From contig NZ_CP022253.1 of NCBI RefSeq assembly GCF_003119195.2, positions 1,010,001 through 1,074,000 of the forward strand: a stretch of 64,000 nt of DNA, written 5' to 3'. Below, in pieces: positions 1 through 7,195 of this stretch. The position numbers were made by a program, and so were the translations under genes. The notes beneath the pieces are model-generated. The model was not told the DNA's origin, searched no databases, and saw nothing but the letters and a program-made list of their open reading frames with translations. This DNA comes from Azospirillum baldaniorum (GTDB lineage Bacteria; Pseudomonadota; Alphaproteobacteria; Azospirillales; Azospirillaceae). Each line of letters opens with the position of its first letter. The first letter of the stretch is position 1.

Positions 1-2
1 TG

Positions 3-83
3 CGCGACTTCATGGGCGAGGAGCTGATGCTGATCGAGCATGAGCGGGAGATGATGGACAGCCTGACCGAAGTCATGATGTGA
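3..83 (+). CDS. C-terminal fragment of an unidentified protein
   Basis: An open frame enters from the left edge and stops at TGA 81-83. Only 26 residues are visible. They are rich in Glu and Met (RDFMGEELMLIEHERE...), consistent with a helical tail. The frame has no identifiable domain and the start lies outside the window. It is called coding because it is open to the edge, has GC-rich third positions, and is followed at once by an inverted repeat and a convergent gene. No function can be assigned. Confidence 0.45.
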   Translation, partial: RDFMGEELMLIEHEREMMDSLTEVMM

Positions 84-92
84 CCGCGCCCC

Positions 93-128
93 AAGCCTCC
101 CACGCACTCCGGGCTGCGCGGGAGGCTT
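93..128. terminator. Inverted repeat between convergent genes
   Basis: AAGCCTCCCACGC (93-105) pairs with GCGCGGGAGGCTT (116-128) with one mismatch and a 10-nt loop. It lies between two convergent stop codons (83 and 144), so it can serve both transcripts. Neither side has a clear T-run, so Rho-independent activity is uncertain. Confidence 0.55.
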
Positions 129-143
129 CGGCGGTCGCGCCTC

Positions 144-1418
144 TTACCCCAGCTTCTTGAGAGCGGTCTCGACCTTGTCGATCTTGGTCTCGGCCTTGGT
201 CAGGGCGGCGTGCGATTCCTTCAGCCCGTCCAGGGACACCTTCGCCTCGGCGAGCAGCGGGCCGAAGTCGGGGTCCTTGTCGGAAACCATGGCCGGGAAG
301 GACTTGCGGGTGCCGGTGATCTCGTTGGCGGCGGCGAGGATCTCCTTCTTCGCCTGGGCGGCCTGCTGGCGCACCTGGGTGATGTAGAAGGTGGCCGTCT
401 TGATCGAGGCCGCCCGCTTGTCGTCATCCGCCTCTTCGGCGACCATCTGCTCCTGCTGCGCACGGTCGGCCTGCCCACCGACGTCGCGGGCGATGTTGTC
501 GTAGAAGGAGTCGGCGTCCTGCGCCCGCTTGGCCAGCTTACGGCAGCTCGCCAGATAGGTGGCGCGCAGGTCCAGGGCGCCCTTCAGCGCCTGGGCGGCC
601 TCCTTGACGATGCCGGCGGCCTCGGTGGCGGCTTCGGCGGTGTCGTCCTTCAGCTGGTCCAGCTTCATGACGATGGCGTCGGCGCGGTCGAAGGCCCCCT
701 GGGCCGGGTCGCGCCCGCCATATTGCTTGGGGTCGAGCTTCATCTTGGCGACGGCGGCCTTGGCTTGGCTGAACAGCTTGGCGGCCTGGACGGCGGTCGC
801 GGCGACCTTCTTGGCCTGGGCGTCCACCGTCTTGGCGGCGGCCTGGACCGCGGCGGCCTGGGCCTTCGCCTCCTTGGCGTTGCCGGCCCCCTGCGCCTCC
901 AGCACGTTGCGCAGCGCGAGGTCGGCGTTGGCGGCGGCCTGGTCGAGCAGCTTGATGTCGGCGTTGGTGGCCTTCAGCAGCCCGTCGATCTGCACCGCGA
1001 CCTTGTCGGCGATGGCGCGGGCGGCCTTGCCTTGCTCCTCGGCCTCCTTGGCCTTCTCCGCCTCGGCGTCCTCGCGCATCTCGGCGATGCGCTCGTTGAC
1101 GGCCACGCCGGCGCGGCGGCCGATGTCGTCCAGCGCCTGTCCGAGCTTCTTCAGCTCCGCCGCGATGGTCGCGACGCCCTCGGTCTTGGCCGACTTCTCC
1201 AGCGTCGTCTGATAGGCGGTGGCGCTCTTCACATAGTCGAGCAGCGCTTTTTCCAGCGCCTTGGCGTCGCTCTTGCCCAGGGCGCTGTCGAGCGCCTTGG
1301 TCACGTCCTCCAGCCCGGACTTGTGGAAGACGCCCATGAACTTGGCGCTCGGCTTCTTCTTGCCGGTGGCGGTTTCAAAAGCCGTCTTGGCGGATTTCCA
1401 GTCGCTCGCAAATCCCAT
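144..1418 (-). CDS. Ala/Lys-rich coiled-coil protein of unknown function
   Basis: Encodes 424 residues. I chose ATG 1418 (MGFASDWKSAKTAF) because GGGGAGGAA sits 5 nt upstream; the frame is open further but the upstream part looks like leader. The protein is dominated by Ala, Lys, Glu and Gln heptad-like stretches along nearly its whole length. There is no signal peptide, membrane segment or recognisable catalytic motif, so it is probably a soluble, largely alpha-helical coiled-coil protein. The composition resembles structural or scaffold proteins, but I recognise no family. It is transcribed towards the left-edge gene and away from the DUF3095 gene, with a 178-bp divergent spacer that must hold both promoters. 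Confidence 0.7.
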   Translation of the reverse strand: MGFASDWKSAKTAFETATGKKKPSAKFMGVFHKSGLEDVTKALDSALGKSDAKALEKALLDYVKSATAYQTTLEKSAKTEGVATIAAELKKLGQALDDIGRRAGVAVNERIAEMREDAEAEKAKEAEEQGKAARAIADKVAVQIDGLLKATNADIKLLDQAAANADLALRNVLEAQGAGNAKEAKAQAAAVQAAAKTVDAQAKKVAATAVQAAKLFSQAKAAVAKMKLDPKQYGGRDPAQGAFDRADAIVMKLDQLKDDTAEAATEAAGIVKEAAQALKGALDLRATYLASCRKLAKRAQDADSFYDNIARDVGGQADRAQQEQMVAEEADDDKRAASIKTATFYITQVRQQAAQAKKEILAAANEITGTRKSFPAMVSDKDPDFGPLLAEAKVSLDGLKESHAALTKAETKIDKVETALKKLG

Positions 1419-1596
1419 GGCGTTCCTCCCCGGATTGGACCGCGGCACGATGGAACGGACGGGCTGGACCGACAATCCGGGATGGGTCCATTGCGGATGG
1501 GTTCAGGGAACGCTTCATGGGGGTGATTCACAGGGCGCGGGCCGGGGCGTAGACTGCAGCGGCCCGTCCCCGGAACCTCCTGGCGTGAGCAAGGCG

Positions 1597-2754
1597 ATGC
1601 CACTGCCCTCCATCCACGACTTCACCGCCGAAGCCGCCGATCCCGCCCATTACGCGGCGCTGGACGGCGACTGGTCGCTGGCCGTCGCCGACGTGGTGGC
1701 GAGCACCCGTCTGGCCGCGGAGGGGCGGCACCGCGACGTGAATTTCGTCGCCGCCGCGGTGGTCGCCGTCCTGTCCGAGGCGGTGCGGGAGCCGGAGCAG
1801 CCCGCCGCCTGCCAGTTCGGCGGGGACGGCGCCATCGCCGCGGTTCCGCCGGGCCGCCGGGCGGCGGCGGAGCAGGCGCTGGCGGCGCTCGCCCATTGGG
1901 CGGCGACAGAGATGGACGTGCCTCTGCGCGTCGGCCTCGTGCCGGTGCGGGCGCTTCTCGACGAGGGGCTGGAGGTGCTGGTCGCCCTGCAGGATTTCGG
2001 CAACGGCGACGCCTTCGGCCTGTTCCTCGGGCGCGGGGTCACGGCGGCGGACGCCTGGGTGAAGGCCGATCCGCGCTGGCGGCTGGAGCCGCGACCCGGC
2101 CCGCTGACCGGGCTAGAGGGCGTGTCTTGCCGCTGGAACCCGGTGAACAGCGGGCGCGGCGTGATCCTGTGCGTGATCGTCGACCCGTTGCCCGGTGGCG
2201 GTCCGGGGCTGCCGGTGCTGGCCCAGGTTCAGGCCGACATCGAGCGGATCGTGCCGACCGCCACGGCGGCGCCGCTCGGCATGGGCGAACGGCTGGCAGT
2301 GCACTGGCCGCCCTCCTGGCGGTCGCTGTGGCTGGAGGCGCGCACACGGCCGCGCGGGCGGCGGCTGGCCTGCGTCCTGTCGCTTCTCGGGAAATCCGCG
2401 CTGCTCGCCGCGATCCTGGGCGGCGGGTGGCGGGTGGCCGGCTTCGATCCGGACCGCTACCGCCGCGGCATGGCCGAACGGTCGGACTTCCGCAAGTCGG
2501 CGGGCGGGCCGCGCCTCGTCCTCGATGTGACGGAGACGGAGGCCGCCGCCATCGAAGCCATGCTGGCCGGCCACGCGGCGGCTGGGCGCATCCGCTACGG
2601 CACCGCGCGGGCGGCGGCTTCCACGGTGACCTGCTTGGTCGGCGACCTCGCCGCCGACCGGCACGTCCATTTCGTGGATGGGGCGGACCTCGGCTTCTGG
2701 CGGGCCTCGGTCATGCTGAAGGGCATGGCGGAGCGGGAGCTGTCCGCTCAGTAG
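1597..2754 (+). CDS. DUF3095 family protein (cyclase-like fold)
   Basis: Encodes 385 residues from ATG 1597; an in-frame GTG at 1585 is an alternative and neither has a strong ribosome site. The N-terminal half carries the DUF3095 signature: DVVASTRLAAEGRHRDVN near residue 32 and FGGDG near residue 74. These resemble the metal-binding and glycine-rich motifs of class III nucleotidyl cyclases. A second half contains a Trp-rich segment and GxxRYG-like turns typical of the family. No membrane segment is visible. Family membership is clear by motif; enzymatic activity is not established for this family, to my knowledge. The 3' end overlaps the convergent yccF gene by 7 bp. Confidence 0.8.
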   Translation: MPLPSIHDFTAEAADPAHYAALDGDWSLAVADVVASTRLAAEGRHRDVNFVAAAVVAVLSEAVREPEQPAACQFGGDGAIAAVPPGRRAAAEQALAALAHWAATEMDVPLRVGLVPVRALLDEGLEVLVALQDFGNGDAFGLFLGRGVTAADAWVKADPRWRLEPRPGPLTGLEGVSCRWNPVNSGRGVILCVIVDPLPGGGPGLPVLAQVQADIERIVPTATAAPLGMGERLAVHWPPSWRSLWLEARTRPRGRRLACVLSLLGKSALLAAILGGGWRVAGFDPDRYRRGMAERSDFRKSAGGPRLVLDVTETEAAAIEAMLAGHAAAGRIRYGTARAAASTVTCLVGDLAADRHVHFVDGADLGFWRASVMLKGMAERELSAQ

Positions 2755-3197
2755 GCCCCGCGGCCGAGCAGACGGCGGCGGGATTCCGCCTCGTCCACAG
2801 TCACGATCTCGGTGCCGACCGGCCACAGGGCCAGCAGGGCGAGCTTCAGATGCGCCCAGGCGAAGGGCAGGCCGATGATGGTGATGGCGAGGCCGACCGC
2901 GGCCACCAGATGGCCGAGCGCCAGCCACCAGCCGGCCAGCACGAACCACAGGATGTTGCCCAGCGTGCCGAGCAGGCCGGTGCCGATGTCCTCGCGGCCA
3001 CGGAACTCATCCCGGCGGACGGCGGTTTGTCCAAAGGGCAACAGGGTGTACCAGGCGATCGTGAAGGCCGACCGCGCCCACGGAATGCCGACGATGGTGA
3101 TGACCATCAGGACGGCCGCAAGGAGCCATCCTGCGGCCATCCAGATGCCGCCGGTCACCACCCACAGGATGTTGAGAAGAAGGCTGAGGAAGGGCAT
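2748..3197 (-). CDS. yccF: YccF domain inner-membrane protein
   Basis: A 149-residue membrane protein, the usual length for YccF. ATG 3197 (MPFLSLLLNILWV) has GGAG upstream; the longer open frame to 3224 is not needed. It has two similar halves, each with NILW, a Gly/Trp-rich hydrophobic hairpin and an (I/V)xxxGIPxA or GLPFA turn. This is the double YccF-domain architecture with about four membrane segments. The role of YccF is unknown. The gene is convergent with the DUF3095 gene and overlaps it by 7 bp, with no room for a separate terminator. Confidence 0.88.
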   Translation of the reverse strand: MPFLSLLLNILWVVTGGIWMAAGWLLAAVLMVITIVGIPWARSAFTIAWYTLLPFGQTAVRRDEFRGREDIGTGLLGTLGNILWFVLAGWWLALGHLVAAVGLAITIIGLPFAWAHLKLALLALWPVGTEIVTVDEAESRRRLLGRGAY

Positions 3198-3429
3198 CGG
3201 GTGTTTCTCCTTTTGCCCGCACATGTGGGGATGGAGGATGGCTTCGCCCAGAGGAGGGATCGGCGAAAGTGGCGCATCGAAAGATTCATCCCCTCCCGGC
3301 TTCCGGCGGCTTGAATGCCTTCCGGAAAGGCCACAGATCGGAAGAGGGACCTTTGAGCAAAAAGCGGTTCCGCAGGGAACCGGGGTCCGCGCCGCACGCC
3401 ATCCAGGGTATCACCGGATCGGAGGCCGC

Positions 3430-3990
3430 ATGAACGAGGTCCAGAACCACGAAGATCCCACCGACGCCGCCGTCATGGGCGACGATGCCGAAAGCATGGC
3501 GCCGGTGGTCACCGCCATCCTTGGCACCGCCATCGCCGCGGCTCTCAAGCGCGCCGGAACCGCCGACGTCACCCACGGGGTGATCGCGGGGTTGCGCCTG
3601 CTGCGCTCCGCCGCGGAGTCGGAGGCCGGCTACACCATGGGGGCGGCGATCGACACCGCCATCCGCACGCGCCTGCTGGTGGAGAACCTGTCAGCCCTGC
3701 GCACCACCGGATCCGCCCCGGCGCCGGTGCCGCTGCCCGAACCGGGACCGGGGGTGGCCATCGCGTCGGCCATCTTCGTCAGCGCCGCGGAATCCTGCCT
3801 GACCGTCAACGCCCATGCCGAGGACAACGGGCCGCTGGAGATGGCCGTCTTCGCCTTCTCCACGCAGCTGATCCAGCAGCTCGGCGGGTCGCCGGACTGG
3901 CGGGATCTGATGCGCGAGCTGCACCGCCCGTCCGAGCCGCGCGACGACCGTCCGGTCGAGGCGCTTCCCGACGGCAACACCATTCACTGA
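3430..3990 (+). CDS. Hypothetical protein, 186 aa
   Basis: ATG 3430 is preceded by GGAGG at good spacing, so the start is secure. The protein is acidic and Ala-rich, with a Pro-rich linker (APVPLPEPGPG, about residues 98-110) between two predominantly helical segments. I see no signal peptide, membrane helix or catalytic motif. It is monocistronic: 232 bp separate it from the divergent yccF gene and about 240 bp from the next gene. I do not recognise the family, but base composition and ribosome site support a real gene. Confidence 0.7.
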   Translation: MNEVQNHEDPTDAAVMGDDAESMAPVVTAILGTAIAAALKRAGTADVTHGVIAGLRLLRSAAESEAGYTMGAAIDTAIRTRLLVENLSALRTTGSAPAPVPLPEPGPGVAIASAIFVSAAESCLTVNAHAEDNGPLEMAVFAFSTQLIQQLGGSPDWRDLMRELHRPSEPRDDRPVEALPDGNTIH

Positions 3991-4234
3991 CCCTTCCGGT
4001 TCACGGACGTGTCCGGGCCTTGATAGTCCCAATTCTTGTGCGGATTCCGTCGATCATGGCGGGACTGCACAACAATTGGGGTAAAAACCTGCGATTTTCG
4101 GGATTTGCGGCCACCGTTCGCGCCATTTCGGGCCTTTTTATGGTACGGGACAAGGCTGCAGACTCTCCATTAGGCTCCCTGTCAATCGGCGGAGACGATC
4201 TCCGCACCATGATCGGGAATCGGGGAGCGGAGCC

Positions 4235-5005
4235 TTGACCATACACAGCAGCGCCGGGCGGCCCGCCGGAGCCGCGTTCGGCATCGTGCCGTCGTCGCCC
4301 GGCGAGGCGCCAACCGCACGCTGCGGCGCATCGCGGGAGGTGGGGCTGGGCTGCCTCGTCGCCGGCGATCCCGCCGGGCGGCGGATCATCCTGGTCCATG
4401 CGGCGTCGAGCGAATCCCGGGCCTGGACCCGCCTGCTGCGCGCCGTCCCGGCCGGGCAGGAATGGGTGGCCGTGCCGCGGCCCGACCCGGCGCCGATCAG
4501 CGGCGCCTCCCGCCTGCGCGGCGGCGACCCCGGCGTGCCGGCGGCGGCGTTGCGCCCGCTTCTGGCGCTCCGACGCTCGCGCAAGCCGCTGCTGATCGGC
4601 TGCGGCAGCGGCGTGCCGGTGGCGCTGCGGGCCGTGCTGGATTTTCCGGAACTGGTCGGCGGCCTTCTGCTGATCGATCCGATGACCGAGGAGGCGGCCC
4701 GGCCGGGCGTGTTCCGCCGCATCGCCGCCCGCATCCTGCCGCCGGTCGTCCGCGACAGCGCGGCGGAGCTTCAGGCTATGGCGCCCGCGCTCGACGCGGT
4801 CCGTGTGCCGGTCACGCTGGTGCAGGGGAAGGATGTGCCGGACGGCTTTGCGGGCGCGTCTTTCCTGGAGCAGCGCCTGACCGGCTGCCGCACCTTGACG
4901 GTGGTGACCGTTCCCGGCCAGCAGGTTCTGCCCGCCAAGCACGAATCGGCCATCCGCGGCGCTCTGGCCGCGCTGGTCGCTTCGGTGGAGCGGGGAGGGG
5001 CCTGA
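4235..5005 (+). CDS. Alpha/beta hydrolase-fold protein lacking the usual catalytic residues
   Basis: Encodes 256 residues, apparently from TTG 4235, with GGGGAGCGG just upstream. The pattern is that of an alpha/beta hydrolase: an oxyanion-loop-like strand (ILVHAASSESRAW, about residues 51-64) and a nucleophile-elbow region LLIGCGSGVPVALRAVLDFPELV (about 119-141). The late strand VPVTLVQGKDVP is followed by PGQQVLPAKHE. In the elbow GxSxG is replaced by GCGSG, putting Gly124 where the nucleophilic Ser should be, and the usual GH before the last helix reads QQ. It may be a non-catalytic family member. It is convergent with the regulator at 5034. Confidence 0.65.
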   Translation: MTIHSSAGRPAGAAFGIVPSSPGEAPTARCGASREVGLGCLVAGDPAGRRIILVHAASSESRAWTRLLRAVPAGQEWVAVPRPDPAPISGASRLRGGDPGVPAAALRPLLALRRSRKPLLIGCGSGVPVALRAVLDFPELVGGLLLIDPMTEEAARPGVFRRIAARILPPVVRDSAAELQAMAPALDAVRVPVTLVQGKDVPDGFAGASFLEQRLTGCRTLTVVTVPGQQVLPAKHESAIRGALAALVASVERGGA

Positions 5006-5033
5006 GCGGAGCAGGCCCGACAAGGGCGTCCGG

Positions 5034-5732
5034 TCAGAGACCGTTCGCGGTGATCGCCGCCTGGGTCCGGTTGCGCACGCCGAGCTGGCGCAGGATCGCC
5101 GTCACATGCACCTTCACCGTGCCTTCGGTCAGGCCCAACTCGTGCGCGATCTGCTTGTTGGACTTGCCGTCGCGCAGGCGGTTCAGCACGTCGCGCTGGC
5201 GCGGGGTCAACTGGTCGCCCGCCCCGTCGGCCAGGGAGCCCAGCGGATCGGCGTCGCCCGCGCCGTTGCCGGCGTGCGGCGCGCTGTCGGTCATCCGGTC
5301 GCCGCGGATCGCCTGTTCCGGCAGATAGACGCCGCCGGCCAGCACGAGCTGCAAGGCACCCATCAGCACCTTCGCGCTGCTCGACTTCGGGATGAAGCCG
5401 GCGGCGCCGTTCTCCAGCGCGGCCAACAGGTCCGACCGCTTCTCCGATCCCGACACCACGACCAGCAGCGCCTTGGGAAGCCGCTGGTGGATCTCGCCGA
5501 GCAGGGAGAAGCCGTTCCATCCCGGCATGCCGAGATCCAGGAGGATCAGGTCGAAGGCGATGGCGCCGTCGCACAGGCGGCGGACGTCGTCGAACGTCCC
5601 GGCCTCGTGAAACACCATGCTGTCGTCCGACTGGGCGAGCAGACGCCGCAGCCCGTCCCGGAACAGCAGGTGATCGTCGGCAAGCAGAACGTTCAGGGTC
5701 GGCTTTTCCGCGCTGTATTCCATGATGCTCAT
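5034..5732 (-). CDS. LuxR/NarL-family response regulator
   Basis: Encodes 232 residues from ATG 5732; an inner ATG at 5723 is equally possible, and the frame is open to 5831 without a good ribosome site. The N-terminal receiver domain has Asp19-Asp20, phosphoacceptor Asp66 in LILLDLGMPG, Ser94 and Lys116, all expected for phosphorylation. A linker of about 30 residues leads to a C-terminal LuxR helix-turn-helix (LTPRQRDVLNRLRDGKSNKQ... to NRTQAA). It is predicted to be a DNA-binding transcription factor switched by an unlinked histidine kinase. It follows a second regulator of the same family, transcribed in the same direction, 211 bp upstream. Azospirillum FlcA is of this class, but I cannot show identity. 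Confidence 0.88.
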   Translation of the reverse strand: MSIMEYSAEKPTLNVLLADDHLLFRDGLRRLLAQSDDSMVFHEAGTFDDVRRLCDGAIAFDLILLDLGMPGWNGFSLLGEIHQRLPKALLVVVSGSEKRSDLLAALENGAAGFIPKSSSAKVLMGALQLVLAGGVYLPEQAIRGDRMTDSAPHAGNGAGDADPLGSLADGAGDQLTPRQRDVLNRLRDGKSNKQIAHELGLTEGTVKVHVTAILRQLGVRNRTQAAITANGL

Positions 5733-5943
5733 CGTGTCGGGGCTGCGATCCAAACAAATTCGGAGCGTATTGCCGAAATAGCCATCATCATTTCGAGGCG
5801 GAAGAGGGCCTTTGGTCCTATGGCGCACCACTTATGGCGTGCCGCCGCACCCAAAGCGGGTGCTCCGGACGCGACAACGCCGGCCGCGGGATGGCGCGGC
5901 CGGCGTTGTGGATGCCGGGAAGGCAGAACCGCAGGACGATGGA

Positions 5944-6633
5944 TCAGACCACGTTGGCACTGACCCCGGCGGCTTCCGCCGGCTGGTCGCCGATGCCGTT
6001 GTTCAGCGCCCAGATCGCCGCCTGGGTGCGGTTGGAGGCGTTGATCTTGCGCAGCAGGCTCTTCAGATGGACCTTCACCGTGGCCTCCGTGATGTGGAGG
6101 TGGTTGGCGATCATCTTGTTGGAGTTGCCGTTCAGCAGGCAGCGCAGGATCTGGATCTCGCGCTGGGACAGGCCCTTGCGGCGGGCCGGGACCTCGGTCG
6201 CCAGCTCTTCGCTGCGGCCGTTGATCAGCAGCTCGGCCAGATGGGTCGGGAACACCTTCTCGCCCATCATCACCAGCTTCAGCGACTGCATCAGCGCTTC
6301 GCAGGCGATGTCCTTCATCAGGTAGCCGTGGGCGCCGGCGCCGAGCGCGCCCGACAGGCGGCGGGTGCACAGGTCGGTGGTCAGGATGACGACGCGGATG
6401 CCGGGGTGGCCGTCGCGCAGGGCGCGGAGCTGGTCGGCCTCGTCCTCGCCGCCGTTTATAAGGTCGATGAGGACCAGGTCGGGCTGGGTGCCCGCCGCCT
6501 CGACCGCGGGGACGCCCTCGCGCAGGGTGCCGGCCTCGCCCATCACCTTGAAGGGCGTGTTCTCGAACAGACGCTTCATGCCTTCGCGGAAGAGCTTGTT
6601 CGCGTCGATCAGGAAAACGTTCACGGGGTCCAT
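5944..6633 (-). CDS. LuxR/NarL-family response regulator with altered acidic pocket
   Basis: Encodes 229 residues from ATG 6633, with AGGA 5 nt upstream. The receiver domain retains phosphoacceptor Asp57 (LVLIDLINGG), Thr85/Thr86 and Lys107. The first-strand acidic pair is reduced to Asp10-Ala11, and the usual MPG after the phosphoacceptor reads ING. The C-terminal LuxR helix-turn-helix is intact (LSQREIQILRCLLNGNSNKM... to NRTQAAIWALNN). Loss of one metal-binding acid may weaken or alter phosphorylation, suggesting atypical activation. It is a paralogue of the regulator at 5034 with the same domain order, and faces a 562-bp AT-richer spacer towards the helicase gene. Confidence 0.88.
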   Translation of the reverse strand: MDPVNVFLIDANKLFREGMKRLFENTPFKVMGEAGTLREGVPAVEAAGTQPDLVLIDLINGGEDEADQLRALRDGHPGIRVVILTTDLCTRRLSGALGAGAHGYLMKDIACEALMQSLKLVMMGEKVFPTHLAELLINGRSEELATEVPARRKGLSQREIQILRCLLNGNSNKMIANHLHITEATVKVHLKSLLRKINASNRTQAAIWALNNGIGDQPAEAAGVSANVV

Positions 6634-7195
6634 TGTTCCTACCCGCCCTCTGTTTGTTTCAATTCGGTCGTTCGTCTGGCGCCTCCGTGGACATCCGGTC
6701 CGGGGGGAGGGCCGCTCTCCGCGGCTGTCCGTTTGGTTCCGGGGTGCCACGATCTGATTGGACCTTACCCCGGATTTGCGGAACAGAAAATTTCCCCAAA
6801 GGAAAAGTTATGTCTCGCAATGGGCATATGCCCTAAGCCGAAATAAGACAAACCGTCCAACGAACCGTTCACGAATGTCTCACCCGGAATAATCAATCGG
6901 TCCTGAATTCGGTTCTGCCTGTGATTTGTCTGTGACTGCGGGTGCTTCTTGGGCTTCTGTGGCCGATGTGACTTCGGGCGATTGTGATAAGACAAGCGCT
7001 ATGGTGTCGGATATAGTGCGAACCGGGCCTGTCTCGGCCCATGGGCCTAGGTCCATGCCGATTGGCGGAGCGCCCTGGCCGTTCTGTCAAGGGAAGGGGT
7101 TCGATGCGCCGGGGGGCGTGCTATATACGGTGTCCTCATTCGATGAAGGGCGTCTCCCGACCGCGGGGGAGCCCGCCCAGGAACTCCGGTGCCGC
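6634..7195. other. 562-bp divergent intergenic region
   Basis: This lies between the regulator (minus) and the helicase (plus). The 6780-7000 part is clearly richer in A/T than its surroundings and holds a perfect palindrome GGGCATATGCCC (6822-6833), a possible regulator site. GGCCCATGGGCC near 7037 is another palindrome. The helicase frame stays open upstream to 6926, but that sequence is AT-rich and lacks coding-like third positions. I see no RNA gene or small open frame I can defend. Confidence 0.5.
7100..7127 (+). promoter_or_regulatory. Candidate sigma-70-type promoter of the helicase gene
   Basis: TATATA at 7122-7127 lies in the context GCGTGCTATATACGG. It is preceded 16 bp upstream by the weak -35 candidate TTCGAT (7100-7105). 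It is placed about 70 bp before ATG 7196. The same GCGTGCTATATA context recurs before bamD, which supports a promoter role. Confidence 0.45.

Noticed and set aside
5034..6633. Calling either regulator flcA
   Set aside because: Family and genus fit, but I cannot align to the known protein; left as a hypothesis.
6926..7195. N-terminal extension of the helicase in the open upstream frame
   Set aside because: The segment is AT-rich, includes the candidate promoter, and the helicase family begins near ATG 7196.
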